Part shown: positions 1 to 10,135 of the stretch, one piece after another | Numbering within the stretch: position 1 is the stretch's first letter | How the letters are laid out: the number at the start of each line of letters is the position of its first letter | From: Pyrenula massariospora | Lineage: Eukaryota; Ascomycota; Eurotiomycetes; Pyrenulales; Pyrenulaceae | Direction of reading: 5' to 3' | NCBI GenBank assembly: GCA_021030905.1 | Contig: JAGFMI010000025.1 | Coordinates: 124,001-188,000 of the forward strand | DNA: 64,000 bases | Program-made: the position numbers and the translations under genes | The notes under the pieces: model-generated | What the model saw: only the letters and a program-made list of their open reading frames with translations | Databases searched by the model: none | What the model was told of the DNA's origin: nothing

Positions 1-350
1 ATACGCCATCAGGCTCCCCCGCGGGCTCAAGGGGGAAGGGGCACGCAAGGCCCATCAGTTTTAGGGAATAATCATCCACGACAGCGTTTCAAGCTCGCGA
101 AAAAGCACTGCTAATCAAACACTATTCCAATGTTCTGCATTTCCCAGGCACGGCCGATCCAACGCCTGCGCTGTCCAGTAACAGTCGAGAGGCAGGACGA
201 ACCGAATGATCATCGACGAGGCTGATCGACGACATGTGATAAGGTGCAGGGATCCCCATTTCTGTTCCCTTCTAGAACATCTCGCTCGCTCAAAGCTTCC
301 CCATCGGGTTTCTCTTGAACCGAAATCATCTCATGTTGTTTGGCGACGTC
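1..350. other. 3' flank of the GH3-GNAT gene, nothing else seen
   Basis: Window edge to the stop codon of the gene on the minus strand. I see only short open frames that shadow the last exon of that gene and no recognisable protein, RNA or repeat. It probably holds the 3' untranslated region of the GH3-GNAT gene. Confidence 0.5.
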
Positions 351-3328
351 TCAGGATGGAGGCATCATCGTCCACGTCGCCACGTCGCACGTCAGTTCTT
401 CAAAGCTATGATGAATCGCAAATCCCATCGCCGTCAAGCTGTCAAAGTTGCTATCGCCATCGACCTAGGGCGCTGTCAGTGCGCTCTCTTAACATCATGG
501 CCAACTTAGACCTACACAATCGAGAAGCACGGCTAATGAGCCTTGCATTTTGATCTGTCGGATACCAAGCAGAATCAACCCCTGCATGAGCGAAGCGTAA
601 TCTCCAACTGACGGAGAAATCACGGCAGAGGATATGCCCCCAGTAGAAACCTTCAAATCCGTCAAAGCAGGCACATACCCAGCTAGCTTCGATTCTTGCT
701 TGTAGAGGACCACGCTTCCCAGAATGGTTCCGTCGCTTGGTCTCTTCGCTCGGATGATCCCGCACGATGTTTTCTCCATCAGAGCCAGCTTGTAGATCTC
801 CAAGACTCCCTGTCGCATATTCGTTTTTACGTGGTCGAGGATGGCATCTGCGTACTCCAAGCCATAAACAAGATCATAAGAAACATCGTTACTCTTCAGA
901 CTATGTTTGAGACCTTCGGGCGGAACCCAGCTTTGCAAATTCCTTAACACCAAACTGCACAGGGGACGAGAGAGACCTGTGTTCCAACCCATGTTAGCAA
1001 ACCATTGCCGTTGCCGTTTTCTTTCGGCCGGGTTTCCGGTTGGTATCCCAAGATATATGCTCGGAATCCGCGAGCCGAGTTGGAATCTCCTGGCACTCTT
1101 GTAATTCAGCAGCGTTCTTATTGCTCGATTATGCAGAGAGTGGCCAATCGAGTATCGTCGGCGGCTTGGATCGACCAGAATTGCGCCAATTACTCCCATG
1201 TTGACCGTCTTGAAGAAGTAAGTAGAGCAGAATCCGTAAAGCTCCTTGGTGCTGCTATTTCGAACGACAAAGTGTGCTTCGTCAACTTCAACATTTTTAA
1301 GCAGAAATTGACCACTAATAACATTAGCCAACTCGGGGTGAAGGGGTTGGGCATCCTCCGCACGAAGGCGCTGAAGGAGTGCATCTAGGGCATAGGAGTC
1401 TCGGTCTTCGTTATATTTCTCTACTAGCCAATGTTGTCGGGATTGATGTAGCTTTTGGCTCTGACTGATTGAACCTGGAAGAGATCCGGTTGGAGCGATT
1501 TCCCCATACAGAACCTTGACGAGAGCTTGTAAAGCAGTTTCTGTAAAATCGTAGGTGCATATATACGTGCCTATCGTAATATCCATTGCAAAGTCGTACG
1601 GAGAGCTGACAGACACTACGATCAGCGGTTTCTCTCTCCTCTCGCCATCTGCGGCAAGCTGAGCTTTGCAAATCATCGAAACATGTTTTGTAAACCCATT
1701 TTGATATAGATTTCGATTAGAGTCGGCTGTTATAACAATAATTGCGGCAGCTCGGCTGATAAGGTTTTCGTGAACGGGACGAACTCCATTCGCGGTGTAC
1801 GATGTATGCAGCAGCCGTCCATTCCGCTGTCGAGCCAGAGACCTACCAAATTCCCGGAATACTTGCTCCCCGCTCATTACCGATCCATTGGAAGGCCAGT
1901 ATGAGATTGTATTTGGGGGACTGCTGTTGACATGGTCTTGAAGGAACTGGGATGCCGCCGATGCAGGTAATGGCTTTAGTAATGGCGTTAAGAGCAGCAA
2001 TTCATCTTCGGGATCAAGGAGGCTGGAGAGGGGTAACAGTTTGTTCTTATCTCGAACAACTGTGATTGAACCGTTGTAAGCTTTTGTCGACAGATGTGTG
2101 TGTGATGGCTGTAATTCGGTCAAGAGAGAGATACCTGCTGGAGCAAGCGCTCTCTCCCAGGAAACGTATTCTGACTTCAGATCTAGGACGCGTTTCAAGG
2201 ATTGTCGAATCCTCGACTTCTCAATGATCCCATTTTCAACACCAAGTTTTAATCCATTGATGGCTTCTTGCTGCACGGCAAATGATCGGCATAGCAGGAT
2301 AACATCACAGCCAGCCTTCACAGCCATTACAGTTCCACCACCAACTCCAATGTTGTCGGTAAGAGCTTCCATCTCGAGACACTCGGAGACAACAACACCA
2401 TTGAATTTCATCTCCTTTCGTAAAAGATCTTCAACTACCTGTTCTGAGAGGCACGCGTGCATGACGTTTACATTCTCTGATGACATGGCAACACCACCTA
2501 CCATCATAGAATCTAAGCCTGCTGCAATAGCATTTCGAAAAGGTATGAAAGCACTAAGACTTAGCTGCTCTATAGACTCTTTTATCACAGGGACATCAGT
2601 TGGAGAACCAAGAAATTCCAGATTTCCGTAAGAAGGGAAATGCTTGCCACAAGTCGCAAGCTCGGCCTCTTGATAACCTTTCATGAACTCGACCCCGTAT
2701 GCCGATACTTCCTGTGGGTCATCCCCGGTCGCGCGTACGCCCAACGGCTGATTCCGAGCGTTTGTCAATACATCAAGAACAGGACCAAGGATCCAGTTGA
2801 CACCAACGGAACTGAGCTCTTGTGCTGTTGCTTTGGCTACGTCTTTGGCTATCTTCTTAGAACCAGTTGCTGCAAGACCCATGGCACTAGGAAATTGTCG
2901 GATAAAGATATCGTCAAAAAGACTGTTGACTCCTCCATTTTCTTGATCAAGGGCAATGGCAAGAGGCAAAGGATGGCCTGCATTGTGAGCAATGGTTTGC
3001 AGGTCAAGAACCAATTGAGCTGTTTGCTCCGCGGCTAAGCTTCATCAGTCAAGTATCAAGACTACATGAAAAGCAGAAATTATGAAATACATTTGAGGTT
3101 TTTGGCCGTCAGGAGAACGGAGCCAAGGTGATAGTCCTCAATAAGACTCTTGATCTCCGGGGTGACGGTGGTGCCATCAAAGCCCATCATAAAGAGGGAA
3201 CCGATGGACCTTAAAAAGGCCCGGTCAGCACGTGCACGGGCAACCGTTGAGACGGCCACTGACCTGTTGACATCGTCCCAGACGGGATCTAGGGGACCTC
3301 CCAGCCCCAGTGGTCCCTGTGAGGCCAT
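351..3328 (-). CDS. NGS1: GH3-like/GNAT fusion protein, Ngs1-type GlcNAc sensor
   Basis: Model: complement(join(351..464, 516..3034, 3091..3328)), 956 residues. The two introns (3035-3090, 56 bp, phase 1; 465-515, 51 bp, phase 0) have clear GT-AG ends and CTGAC-type branch sites. The last exon restores the usual C-terminus VDGDSNFDSLTAMGF. Residues about 35-360 form a NagZ-like GH3 barrel (DQENGG at 109-114, KHFPSYG at 210-216, VSECLEMEAL from 295). A GH3 C-terminal-like region follows, and from about 650 a GNAT acetyltransferase region, with an acetyl-CoA-loop-like stretch RRRYSIGHS near 704-712. There is no signal peptide, so the protein is intracellular. The same architecture is known from Candida albicans Ngs1, which binds GlcNAc and acetylates histone H3 at GlcNAc-induced promoters. 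The bacterial nucleophile motif SDD is SEC here and the NagZ loop Asp-Ser-His is absent, so hydrolysis is doubtful. It is divergent from glucosamine-6-phosphate deaminase. An intracellular beta-N-acetylglucosaminidase is the alternative role. Confidence 0.88.
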
Positions 3329-4045
3329 GGCGGCCGGCTGTGGATGCGTGTAGTCGCTCTAGCAGAGTCTCATCATTATTGGGTTTGCGTCCTGCGTGAC
3401 GGGGGCTGTCTGACAGGTTGGTCGATGCATTGGGCAGCCTGAAGGGTATGGCTTCGCGCGGGAATAAGCTCGCATTACATCTGTAACGTTACATCTGGGA
3501 GGCAAAAAGATCGGTTTGCACCGTGAGACAGGAATGGTAAGTAAGGATGAGATCATGTGAGGGGATGAAAGGAGGATCTACCTCGTTTTTACGCGTGGCC
3601 GATGCATCTGTAACGAGGAGGAGGACGATGGGGGTTGGGTTGGGTTGCATCCTGGGATGCTACTGAAGCGTCGGCGGGGAGGAGATAAGCGCGCGACGGA
3701 GTGAAGTTACGGCTAGAGACGGATACCGAAATCGCTGTGAAAATAACGGGAAAATTACAGAGATTACCGAGCGCGTCACGCGTTTACGCGATACACCCCA
3801 TTCATGTCAACGGTGCTGGGTCTTTCACGATGCTCCAGCCAAATTGGAAGGCCCTCTCATCTCGCTCAATGATACGTGGTGAGCAGCAACACATTGGCGG
3901 CTACGTTCCGGTCCTTGTCATGGGACAGAAGCATAAATCACCCACGTTCAAGAGATATTCTCCTCTGAACTCACTCTTGCTCTTGCCTCTGGAAAACATC
4001 TCCTCCCACTCGTAAGACCCAACGTGCTCGCCGACAAAGACCAAA
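3329..4045. promoter_or_regulatory. Shared divergent promoter, sensor gene / deaminase gene
   Basis: 717 bp separate the start codons of the GH3-GNAT gene (minus) and the glucosamine-6-phosphate deaminase gene (plus), so both promoters must lie here. A CGCAAACCC box lies on the minus strand at 3381-3389. Its CRCAAA core is the core of the motif bound by NDT80-family factors, and this window encodes such a factor. Binding is inference only. I see no protein-coding gene in the interval. Confidence 0.6.
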
Positions 4046-5284
4046 ATGTAAGCTCACCTTCGTCCCATGGGTTCAGGTGGCTCACTGTGTAACAGGAGGC
4101 TCATCATCCGGGAAAATGCAACGGAGGCATCTCGACATGTCGCAGATTACATCATACGTATGTTGTAGGACTGAGCTTGACTTCAATGTAAGCCATTCTG
4201 ACATGGGATTCATAGAACGGATCCAGGAATTTCATCCAACTCCAGAGAGACCTTTCGTCCTAGGTCTTCCAACAGGCAGCAGCCCCGAAATCATCTACAA
4301 ATTTCTTGTGCGGCGTTTCAAAGCCGGCGACATTTCCTTCAAAAATGTGGTCACGTTTAACATGGTAAGTGACGATGCCCAATCCAACCGAACAGACTAA
4401 AGCATGAAAAGGACGAATACGTGGGCATACCACGGGAGCATCCGGAGAGCTACCATAGTTTCATGTACAAACACTTCTTCTCCCATGTCGACGTAGATCC
4501 TTCCAACATTAATATCTTGAATGGAAACGCACCGGATCTTGTTGCCGAGTGCAGATCGTACGAAGAGAGAATTCGCAAAGCTGGCGGGATCGAGCTTTTC
4601 CTTGGCGGTATTGGCCCAGATGGGCATATTGCTTTCAACGAACCAGGGTCAAGCTTAACCTCAAGGACTCGAGTGAAGACACTGGCAGAAGACACCATCC
4701 GAGCGAATTCGAGGTTTTTCAACAATGACGTGTCGCAAGTACCCAAGCAAGCAATGACCGTTGGCGTACAAACAGTCATGGACGCACGCGAAGTTGTCAT
4801 TATCGTGACAGGACCGCACAAGGCGCTGGCTTTGCAAAAGTGCATTGAGGGTAGCGTCAACCATATGTGGACTCTTTCGGCCTTGCAGCTCCATCCCAAA
4901 GCAATGATTGCTGTAGATGAGGATGCAACTCTTGAGTTGCAGGTGAAGACCGTCAAGGTACGCTATTGACAAATTCAACAGCGACATGGCTAACGAAGGC
5001 AGTATTTCAAAAGTATCGAGCAAGTTACGAAACCTTCACCTACCGAAATGAACACGCTAGCCCGTAAAGCAGAGGAAACCCAGGCAGTCGATTGGCGAGG
5101 GGCACTTAAAGAGCTCAAGATCGACACCGAAAAACATCACAAGATGGAAGACGACGGAGAATTGACGCCCGACAGCATGTCATCAAGAATTCTCGACTCC
5201 GGCATTGCAGGGCTTGACCGAACTTTGGCAGATGACTTGATCTTTGACCGGATGGCTTCCAGAGTGGAGACGGTCGGAGTTTAA
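4046..5284 (+). CDS. dam1: Glucosamine-6-phosphate deaminase (isomerising)
   Basis: Model: join(4046..4047, 4096..4157, 4216..4364, 4412..4957, 5003..5284), 346 residues, four introns of 45-58 bp. The start codon is itself split: AT at 4046-4047, a consensus donor GTAAGC at 4048, and G at 4096. This gives the standard N-terminus [20 protein letters not shown]. The enzyme converts GlcN-6-phosphate to fructose-6-phosphate plus ammonia in the cytosol, the last step of GlcNAc catabolism. The catalytic set of NagB is intact, even with the same numbering: D72 in NMDEYVGI, D141 and H143 in [13 protein letters not shown]148. The sugar-phosphate loop is LPTGSSPE at 39-46. A tail of about 80 residues after the core (residues 265-346) is absent from bacterial NagB but usual in filamentous fungi. 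It is divergent from the GH3-GNAT sensor gene. Confidence 0.93.
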
Positions 5285-5648
5285 TCTTTGTTCGGACCTG
5301 CTGAGACTGGGGAATAATGACTAATGAAAAGCAAGCAAAAGCGACGGATAGTGGTCATAGCTTGGGACATATACCAGCCAATCCGCTTACTCGCTGTAAA
5401 ACAACTGTGACACGGCCGTTTTACCAGGAGCTAGCGACGGAACATTGGATGCTCTTTCGTTCTAATACAATCTGTAGCATCCAGACGAATCATATTTACT
5501 GGACAATGCGTGAGAAGAACCTCGATTCTCGAGTCCTTTCAAATGCAGATGCTAAAGCTTCTGCTCCATCCAGAACAAAGTCAGACGTGATGGAAGTCGA
5601 GTCCTTGTTGGCCCAAAATGTATGCCGGATGGAATGATATGCCGCAAG
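5285..5648. other. Convergent 3' flanks
   Basis: 364 bp between the stop codons of the deaminase gene (plus) and the betaine aldehyde dehydrogenase gene (minus). An open frame at 5317-5637 has no recognisable content. I take the interval as two facing 3' untranslated regions with terminators. Confidence 0.5.
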
Positions 5649-7145
5649 TCAGAGCTTAGAAAAAACAGTAGGAACAGAACCGCTCATGTCGACAAGTGTC
5701 GATTTATTCCTTACCCAAGCTTCAATTCCGCGCCTACCATTTTCAACACCAACACCACTTTGTTTCCAGCCTCCGACACTCATTTCTGCCGGTGACTCAC
5801 CCCAGGTATTTATCCATGTAATACCTGCATCCAGTCTTGCAGTAATTTGGTGAGCAGCATTGAGATCTTTTCCAAAGATTCCGGCCGCCAGTCCGAGAGG
5901 GGTACTATTTGCCCTTTGGATTGCCTCATCCACAGTGTCATAGGCCAGAATGCAGAGCACAGGTCCAAAGATCTCTTCTTGCACAATCTTCATGGAGTCC
6001 CTACAGTCAGTGAAAATGGTTGGCTGAATCCAGAATCCCTCAGACAAGGCATTCGGTAGTCCACCTGGCCTTCCAATTCCACCATGAATCATTTTAGCTT
6101 GATCTCTTTCTGACCCGTGCTGGATATAGCTCACAACCTTGTCATAATGAACCTTGGATACAAGGGGTCCGAAATTTGTGTTCAAATCAAACAAGTCTCC
6201 AGCCCGAATATATTGCATTTTTTCGAGGAGAATTTGCTCAAACTCACGTTTCATAGGAGCAGGAATGAACACTCGGGTGCCATTCGTGCAAACTTGGCCA
6301 GTGCTGAAAAAGTTGGCCATCATTGCTCCGTCGACTGCGCTTTCTAGGTCCGCATCTGGAAGTATGATTAGCGGGCTCTTTCCCCCTAATTCCATGGTCA
6401 CGTATTTCATGTGCCCTGCAGCTGAGCCTGCGACTTTCCTCCCCGTGGAGACCTGTCCGGTAAAGGAGACTTTTGCGATGCTAGGATGGTTTGTCAAATA
6501 GCTTCCCACATCACCAACGCCGTTCACAACGTTGAAGACGCCCGCGGGCAGGCCAGCTTCCGTGAAGAGCTCTGCAAGTGTCTGAGCATGGAGCGGGGTG
6601 AATTCGCTCGGTTTGTAGACCATAGTGTTGCCAGCACACAGGCATGGCGCTGATTTCCAAAGGGCAATCTGTATAGGGTAGTTCCAGGCACCAATGCCAG
6701 CACACACGCCGAGCGGCTCTTTCTTAGTGTAGACCCAGGCATCTTCTCTCAGCTGTACCGTCTCGCCATTTAGACCACCCCCTCCTACCAAATTTGCAAA
6801 GAATTCAAGGACATCTGCGCCGGTGACAACATCCACTGTACTTGTTTCGGAAAATGGTTTACCAGTGTCAAGAGTCTCGACTCTTGCAATGTCGTCGTTA
6901 CGCAGGCGAAGCAGCTGCACAGCCTTCAATAGGATTCGTGATCGCACAATAGGAGGAGTCTTTGACCAGGACGGAAACGCTTCGTGTGCAGAAGCAATAG
7001 CGGCATCTACATCCGTAACGGTGGCACTGTGCACGTCCGTTAAAGGTTTTCCGTTCGATGGGTCGATGGTTTGGAAAACATGTCCGTTCGCCTGCTGAAT
7101 CTTGCCGTTGTAATAGGCATGACGCGGGGAATGCGCTCCGGTCAT
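5649..7145 (-). CDS. badA: Betaine aldehyde dehydrogenase, peroxisomal
   Basis: Single exon, 498 residues, the usual length for the ALDH9/BetB-like family. It oxidises betaine aldehyde to glycine betaine with NAD+. Visible are the NAD-binding stretch AWNYPIQIALWKSAP (153-167), the general base E252 in MELGGKSP and the catalytic C286 in STGQVCTNGTR. The C-terminal block INTWGESPAEMSVGGWKQSGVG is typical of betaine aldehyde dehydrogenases rather than general ALDHs. The protein ends in SKL, a perfect type 1 peroxisomal targeting signal. It is divergent from the choline oxidase gene over a 0.7 kb shared promoter, the arrangement expected for a choline-to-glycine-betaine pair. The start ATG at 7145 gives a normal family N-terminus. 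A broader aminoaldehyde substrate range is possible. Confidence 0.93.
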   Translation of the reverse strand: MTGAHSPRHAYYNGKIQQANGHVFQTIDPSNGKPLTDVHSATVTDVDAAIASAHEAFPSWSKTPPIVRSRILLKAVQLLRLRNDDIARVETLDTGKPFSETSTVDVVTGADVLEFFANLVGGGGLNGETVQLREDAWVYTKKEPLGVCAGIGAWNYPIQIALWKSAPCLCAGNTMVYKPSEFTPLHAQTLAELFTEAGLPAGVFNVVNGVGDVGSYLTNHPSIAKVSFTGQVSTGRKVAGSAAGHMKYVTMELGGKSPLIILPDADLESAVDGAMMANFFSTGQVCTNGTRVFIPAPMKREFEQILLEKMQYIRAGDLFDLNTNFGPLVSKVHYDKVVSYIQHGSERDQAKMIHGGIGRPGGLPNALSEGFWIQPTIFTDCRDSMKIVQEEIFGPVLCILAYDTVDEAIQRANSTPLGLAAGIFGKDLNAAHQITARLDAGITWINTWGESPAEMSVGGWKQSGVGVENGRRGIEAWVRNKSTLVDMSGSVPTVFSKL

Positions 7146-7844
7146 CGCATGAATATTGCTTCAAAACCCAAATACCAAGGCTGTCTTCTAACGTCAATTG
7201 TTCAGTCTGGTGCGCGGTGGGTCGTCTTCAGCCAACGTAACACAGGGTCAACTACCCGATCGGGTTGGATGTAAATTTGGGAAGAGAGTAAGACTGGCCA
7301 AAGTCAGCTTCCAAGGTCAATCAACATCTGGGCTCTGAGCACAGAATCTTGGCGACATCTGCAAGACTGGCGTGTTTTGAGATCGAGCGGAGATTTCAAG
7401 ATGCTAAGGATGACAAGGAAGATTTTTCCCCTCCCGGATTGGCTCCCACACCTGCCGACCTCAGCCTCGTTGCCGTTGTCGGCACGGCAATGTATGCAGC
7501 CTCAAGAGTCAATGTGTAATCCACCTCACAGCCCCAGCATGATGACGGCTCATTGTGGAGGTCGAGTAGAAGCCGGTCTCGTGATGCGAGAAGTCATGTC
7601 CTATGCTCCTTGGGGCAAGATGTCTGGTGTATCCACGCCTTAGATGGAGAACCGAAGATTTCTGGCTGTGGGTACGGCCTTTCACTCCACTTTCCACACC
7701 CTATCTCCTTTTGCAAGGTTTACTCTAAAGAATTGAGGTTGTCTATTCTGTGAGCTTTCCTTCTTTCTCACTTCCTCATCTTGCTAGCGCATATATCCTT
7801 CTCCGTCTTTATACGTGTCTTTCGTGAGAGCGCTCTTGACGAGT
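7146..7844. promoter_or_regulatory. Shared divergent promoter of the glycine betaine genes
   Basis: 699 bp between the start codons of betaine aldehyde dehydrogenase (minus) and choline oxidase (plus). A pyrimidine-rich stretch (TTCCTTCTTTCTCACTTCCT, about 7756-7775) runs up to the choline oxidase start, as is common in fungal core promoters. I see no reading frame with protein-like content. Confidence 0.6.
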
Positions 7845-9506
7845 ATGTCTACAACCAATGACCTCCATGCTTCTGATGTTGGTAGCTTTGACTACATCAT
7901 TGTCGGTGGAGGAACAGCAGGCTGCGTCGTTGGTAGCCGGCTTGCTGAATATCTCCCACACAAACGAGTCCTCATCATCGAAGCTGGCCCAAGCGACTTC
8001 ATGAATGATCGTGTGTTGAACCTGAAGGAATGGCTTAACCTTTTGGGAGGAGAGCTTGACTATGACTATGGTACCACAGAGCAACCCATGGGCAATTCGC
8101 ACATCCGGCACTCTCGAGCTAAAGTTCTTGGAGGTTGCTCCTCTCATAATACCCTGATCAGCTTTCGCCCGTTCGAGTATGACTGCAGACTGTGGGAGTC
8201 CTTCGGCTGTAAGGGCTGGGGATTCCAGACCTTTACCCGTGTCCTAGACAATTTGCGCAATACGATTCAGCCAGTGCATAATCGACATCGCAATCAATTG
8301 TGCAAAGACTGGATTACCGCCTGCAGTACTGCTATGAATATTCCTGTGATTCCTGATTTCAATCGTGAAATCAGGCACAGTGGAGCCCTTACCCAAGGCG
8401 TCGGGTTCTTCTCAGTATCCTATAACCCAGATGACGGCAGAAGGTCTAGTTCATCTGTAGCATACATTCATCCCTTCCTACGTGGCGAAGAAAAGCGGCC
8501 CAATTTGACCGTGTTGACAAATGCTTGGGTATCGAAGGTGAACGTCATCGGTAACAAAGCCACTGGTGTTAATGTGACTTTGATCGACGGCGCCAAACAT
8601 ACTCTTACCGCCAGACGCGAAACTATACTCTGTGCAGGTGCTGTTGACACCCCTCGACTCCTTCTCCTCTCCGGTATAGGTCCCCAAAAGCAGCTTTCCG
8701 ACCTCGGCATCCCGGTCGTCAAGGACATCCCCGGCGTTGGGGAGAATCTCCTCGACCATCCAGAAACAATCATTATGTGGGAACTCAACCAGCCCGTTCC
8801 TCCAGACCAAACGACCATGGACTCGGACGCCGGCATCTTCCTCCGTCGCGAGCCGCCCAACGCAGCAGCCTACGCCCGCGACACAAACCCCAAAGCGCTA
8901 CCAGACGGGAATTGCGCCGATGTCATGATGCACTGCTATCAGATCCCATTCACCTTGAACACCACTCGCCTTGGCTACGACAAGCCCATCGACGCGTTTT
9001 GCATGACGCCTAATATCCCCCGCCCCCGCTCACGGGGACGTATCTACCTCACATCGTCTGACCCGTCTGTGAAGCCTGCGCTTGACTTCCGCTACTTCAC
9101 TGATCCTGAGGGCTACGACGCGGCGACGTTCGTCTTTGGTATGAAAGCCGCCCGAAAGATTGCCCAAGAAGCGCCGTTCAAGAATTGGATTAAGCGTGAA
9201 GTAGCACCAGGGCCGGACGTACAGAGTGATGAAGCGCTGTCAGAGTATGCTCGAAAGGCGGCGCATACTGTTTACCATCCCGCGGGGACAACAAAGATGG
9301 GCGATCTTGAACGAGATCTTTATGCGGTCGTAGACCATGAATTGAGAGTAAAGGGAGTGACTAGGCTAAGGATTGCGGATGCGGGAGTGTTTCCAGTAAT
9401 GACATCTATCAATCCGATGTTGACGGTGTTAGGTATTGGAGAGAGAATGGCGGAGATGATTGCTGAAGAAGCGGGTTGGAGAGGGAAGGAGAATGCAAGG
9501 TTGTGA
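7845..9506 (+). CDS. choA: Choline oxidase (GMC flavoenzyme), peroxisomal
   Basis: Single exon, 553 residues. I start at the ATG at 7845 (MSTTNDLHAS); the open frame extends further upstream only through a GTG. It oxidises choline to betaine aldehyde, and probably on to glycine betaine, releasing H2O2. The FAD dinucleotide fold is DYIIVGGGTAGCVVGSRLAE (16-35). GGCSSHN at 96-102 holds the His (H101) that carries FAD covalently in Arthrobacter choline oxidase. The C-terminal blocks VYHPAGTTKMG and SINPMLTV hold the catalytic His and Asn of the family. Similarity to bacterial choline oxidase runs along the whole length, which separates it from choline dehydrogenase or aryl-alcohol oxidase. The last three residues, ARL, fit the PTS1 pattern [SAC][KRH][LM] and match the SKL of its divergent partner, placing both steps in the peroxisome, where H2O2 can be removed. 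Confidence 0.92.
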   Translation: MSTTNDLHASDVGSFDYIIVGGGTAGCVVGSRLAEYLPHKRVLIIEAGPSDFMNDRVLNLKEWLNLLGGELDYDYGTTEQPMGNSHIRHSRAKVLGGCSSHNTLISFRPFEYDCRLWESFGCKGWGFQTFTRVLDNLRNTIQPVHNRHRNQLCKDWITACSTAMNIPVIPDFNREIRHSGALTQGVGFFSVSYNPDDGRRSSSSVAYIHPFLRGEEKRPNLTVLTNAWVSKVNVIGNKATGVNVTLIDGAKHTLTARRETILCAGAVDTPRLLLLSGIGPQKQLSDLGIPVVKDIPGVGENLLDHPETIIMWELNQPVPPDQTTMDSDAGIFLRREPPNAAAYARDTNPKALPDGNCADVMMHCYQIPFTLNTTRLGYDKPIDAFCMTPNIPRPRSRGRIYLTSSDPSVKPALDFRYFTDPEGYDAATFVFGMKAARKIAQEAPFKNWIKREVAPGPDVQSDEALSEYARKAAHTVYHPAGTTKMGDLERDLYAVVDHELRVKGVTRLRIADAGVFPVMTSINPMLTVLGIGERMAEMIAEEAGWRGKENARL

Positions 9507-9916
9507 GGACGCGATGCCTTTGTTGATTTATGGCAGGGACCATGCAGCATGTTTCGAAACCTCGATTGGAAGATTTTTAAAAGTTTTAAATCGATTTCTC
9601 ATATCCGAAAGGCGTTGGAGCATGGGATGGGTAGTTGGAAAAGAAATCTATCAGACTGACAGGAAACGCAGTATTGATGGCTATCGTGAACACAGTGCAC
9701 ATACATTTAATCGTTCTTAGCATTTCTGCAAGATGTAATGCAAGCCCTGAAATTTAGGGATACCAACTCAATCTTAGTGTGTCATTATCCATTAACCTCG
9801 TTTTGCCAGATCTCATGGACACGGCCGTCGTCGATCGCCGTCAATCAACATACCATTAAATCTGCTTCACCGTTAAACCATCGATATTTCCTTTCCTCAA
9901 TCCATTGTATTCCTGT
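9507..9916. other. Convergent 3' flanks
   Basis: 410 bp between the stop codons of choline oxidase (plus) and the small conserved gene on the minus strand. I recognise nothing here beyond probable 3' untranslated sequence. Confidence 0.45.
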
Positions 9917-10135
9917 CTATTCCACCGTCTTCTTCAACTTCTCCTCAGCAGCTGCTTCAAGGGGATGTGTCGGATTGCTCTCCAAGCCGTGATGTTTTGT
10001 CTTGTCACTAACTTCTTGTGCGTGAGACTCTGAGGGAGCAGCGTCGGCTTTTCCACCAGCGGGAGGGTCTTGCAACTGGGCTCCGGTCTGCGTCTCTGGG
10101 GGTGGGGATTGGCGGCCTTCGTTGGGGGCGGACAT
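9917..10135 (-). CDS. Conserved small hydrophilic fungal protein, 72 residues
   Basis: An uninterrupted 72-residue frame from an ATG at 10135. It begins MSAPNEGRQSPPPETQTGAQ and ends with an acidic and lysine-rich tail (HPLEAAAEEKLKKTVE). I recall short proteins with nearly the same N-terminus (MSAPxEGRQSPPPE...GAQ) and the phrase GLxSNPxxPLExAAxxK from many Pezizomycotina genomes; their function is not known to me. The protein is Pro/Gln/Glu-rich, has no signal peptide or membrane segment and is probably disordered. Upstream sequence to about 10.4 kb probably holds its 5' untranslated region. Confidence 0.75.
   Translation of the reverse strand: MSAPNEGRQSPPPETQTGAQLQDPPAGGKADAAPSESHAQEVSDKTKHHGLESNPTHPLEAAAEEKLKKTVE

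Noticed and set aside
7845-9506. Choline dehydrogenase or aryl-alcohol oxidase as identity of the GMC enzyme
   Set aside because: The GGCSSHN block with the FAD-linking His, and close full-length agreement with bacterial choline oxidase, favour the oxidase.
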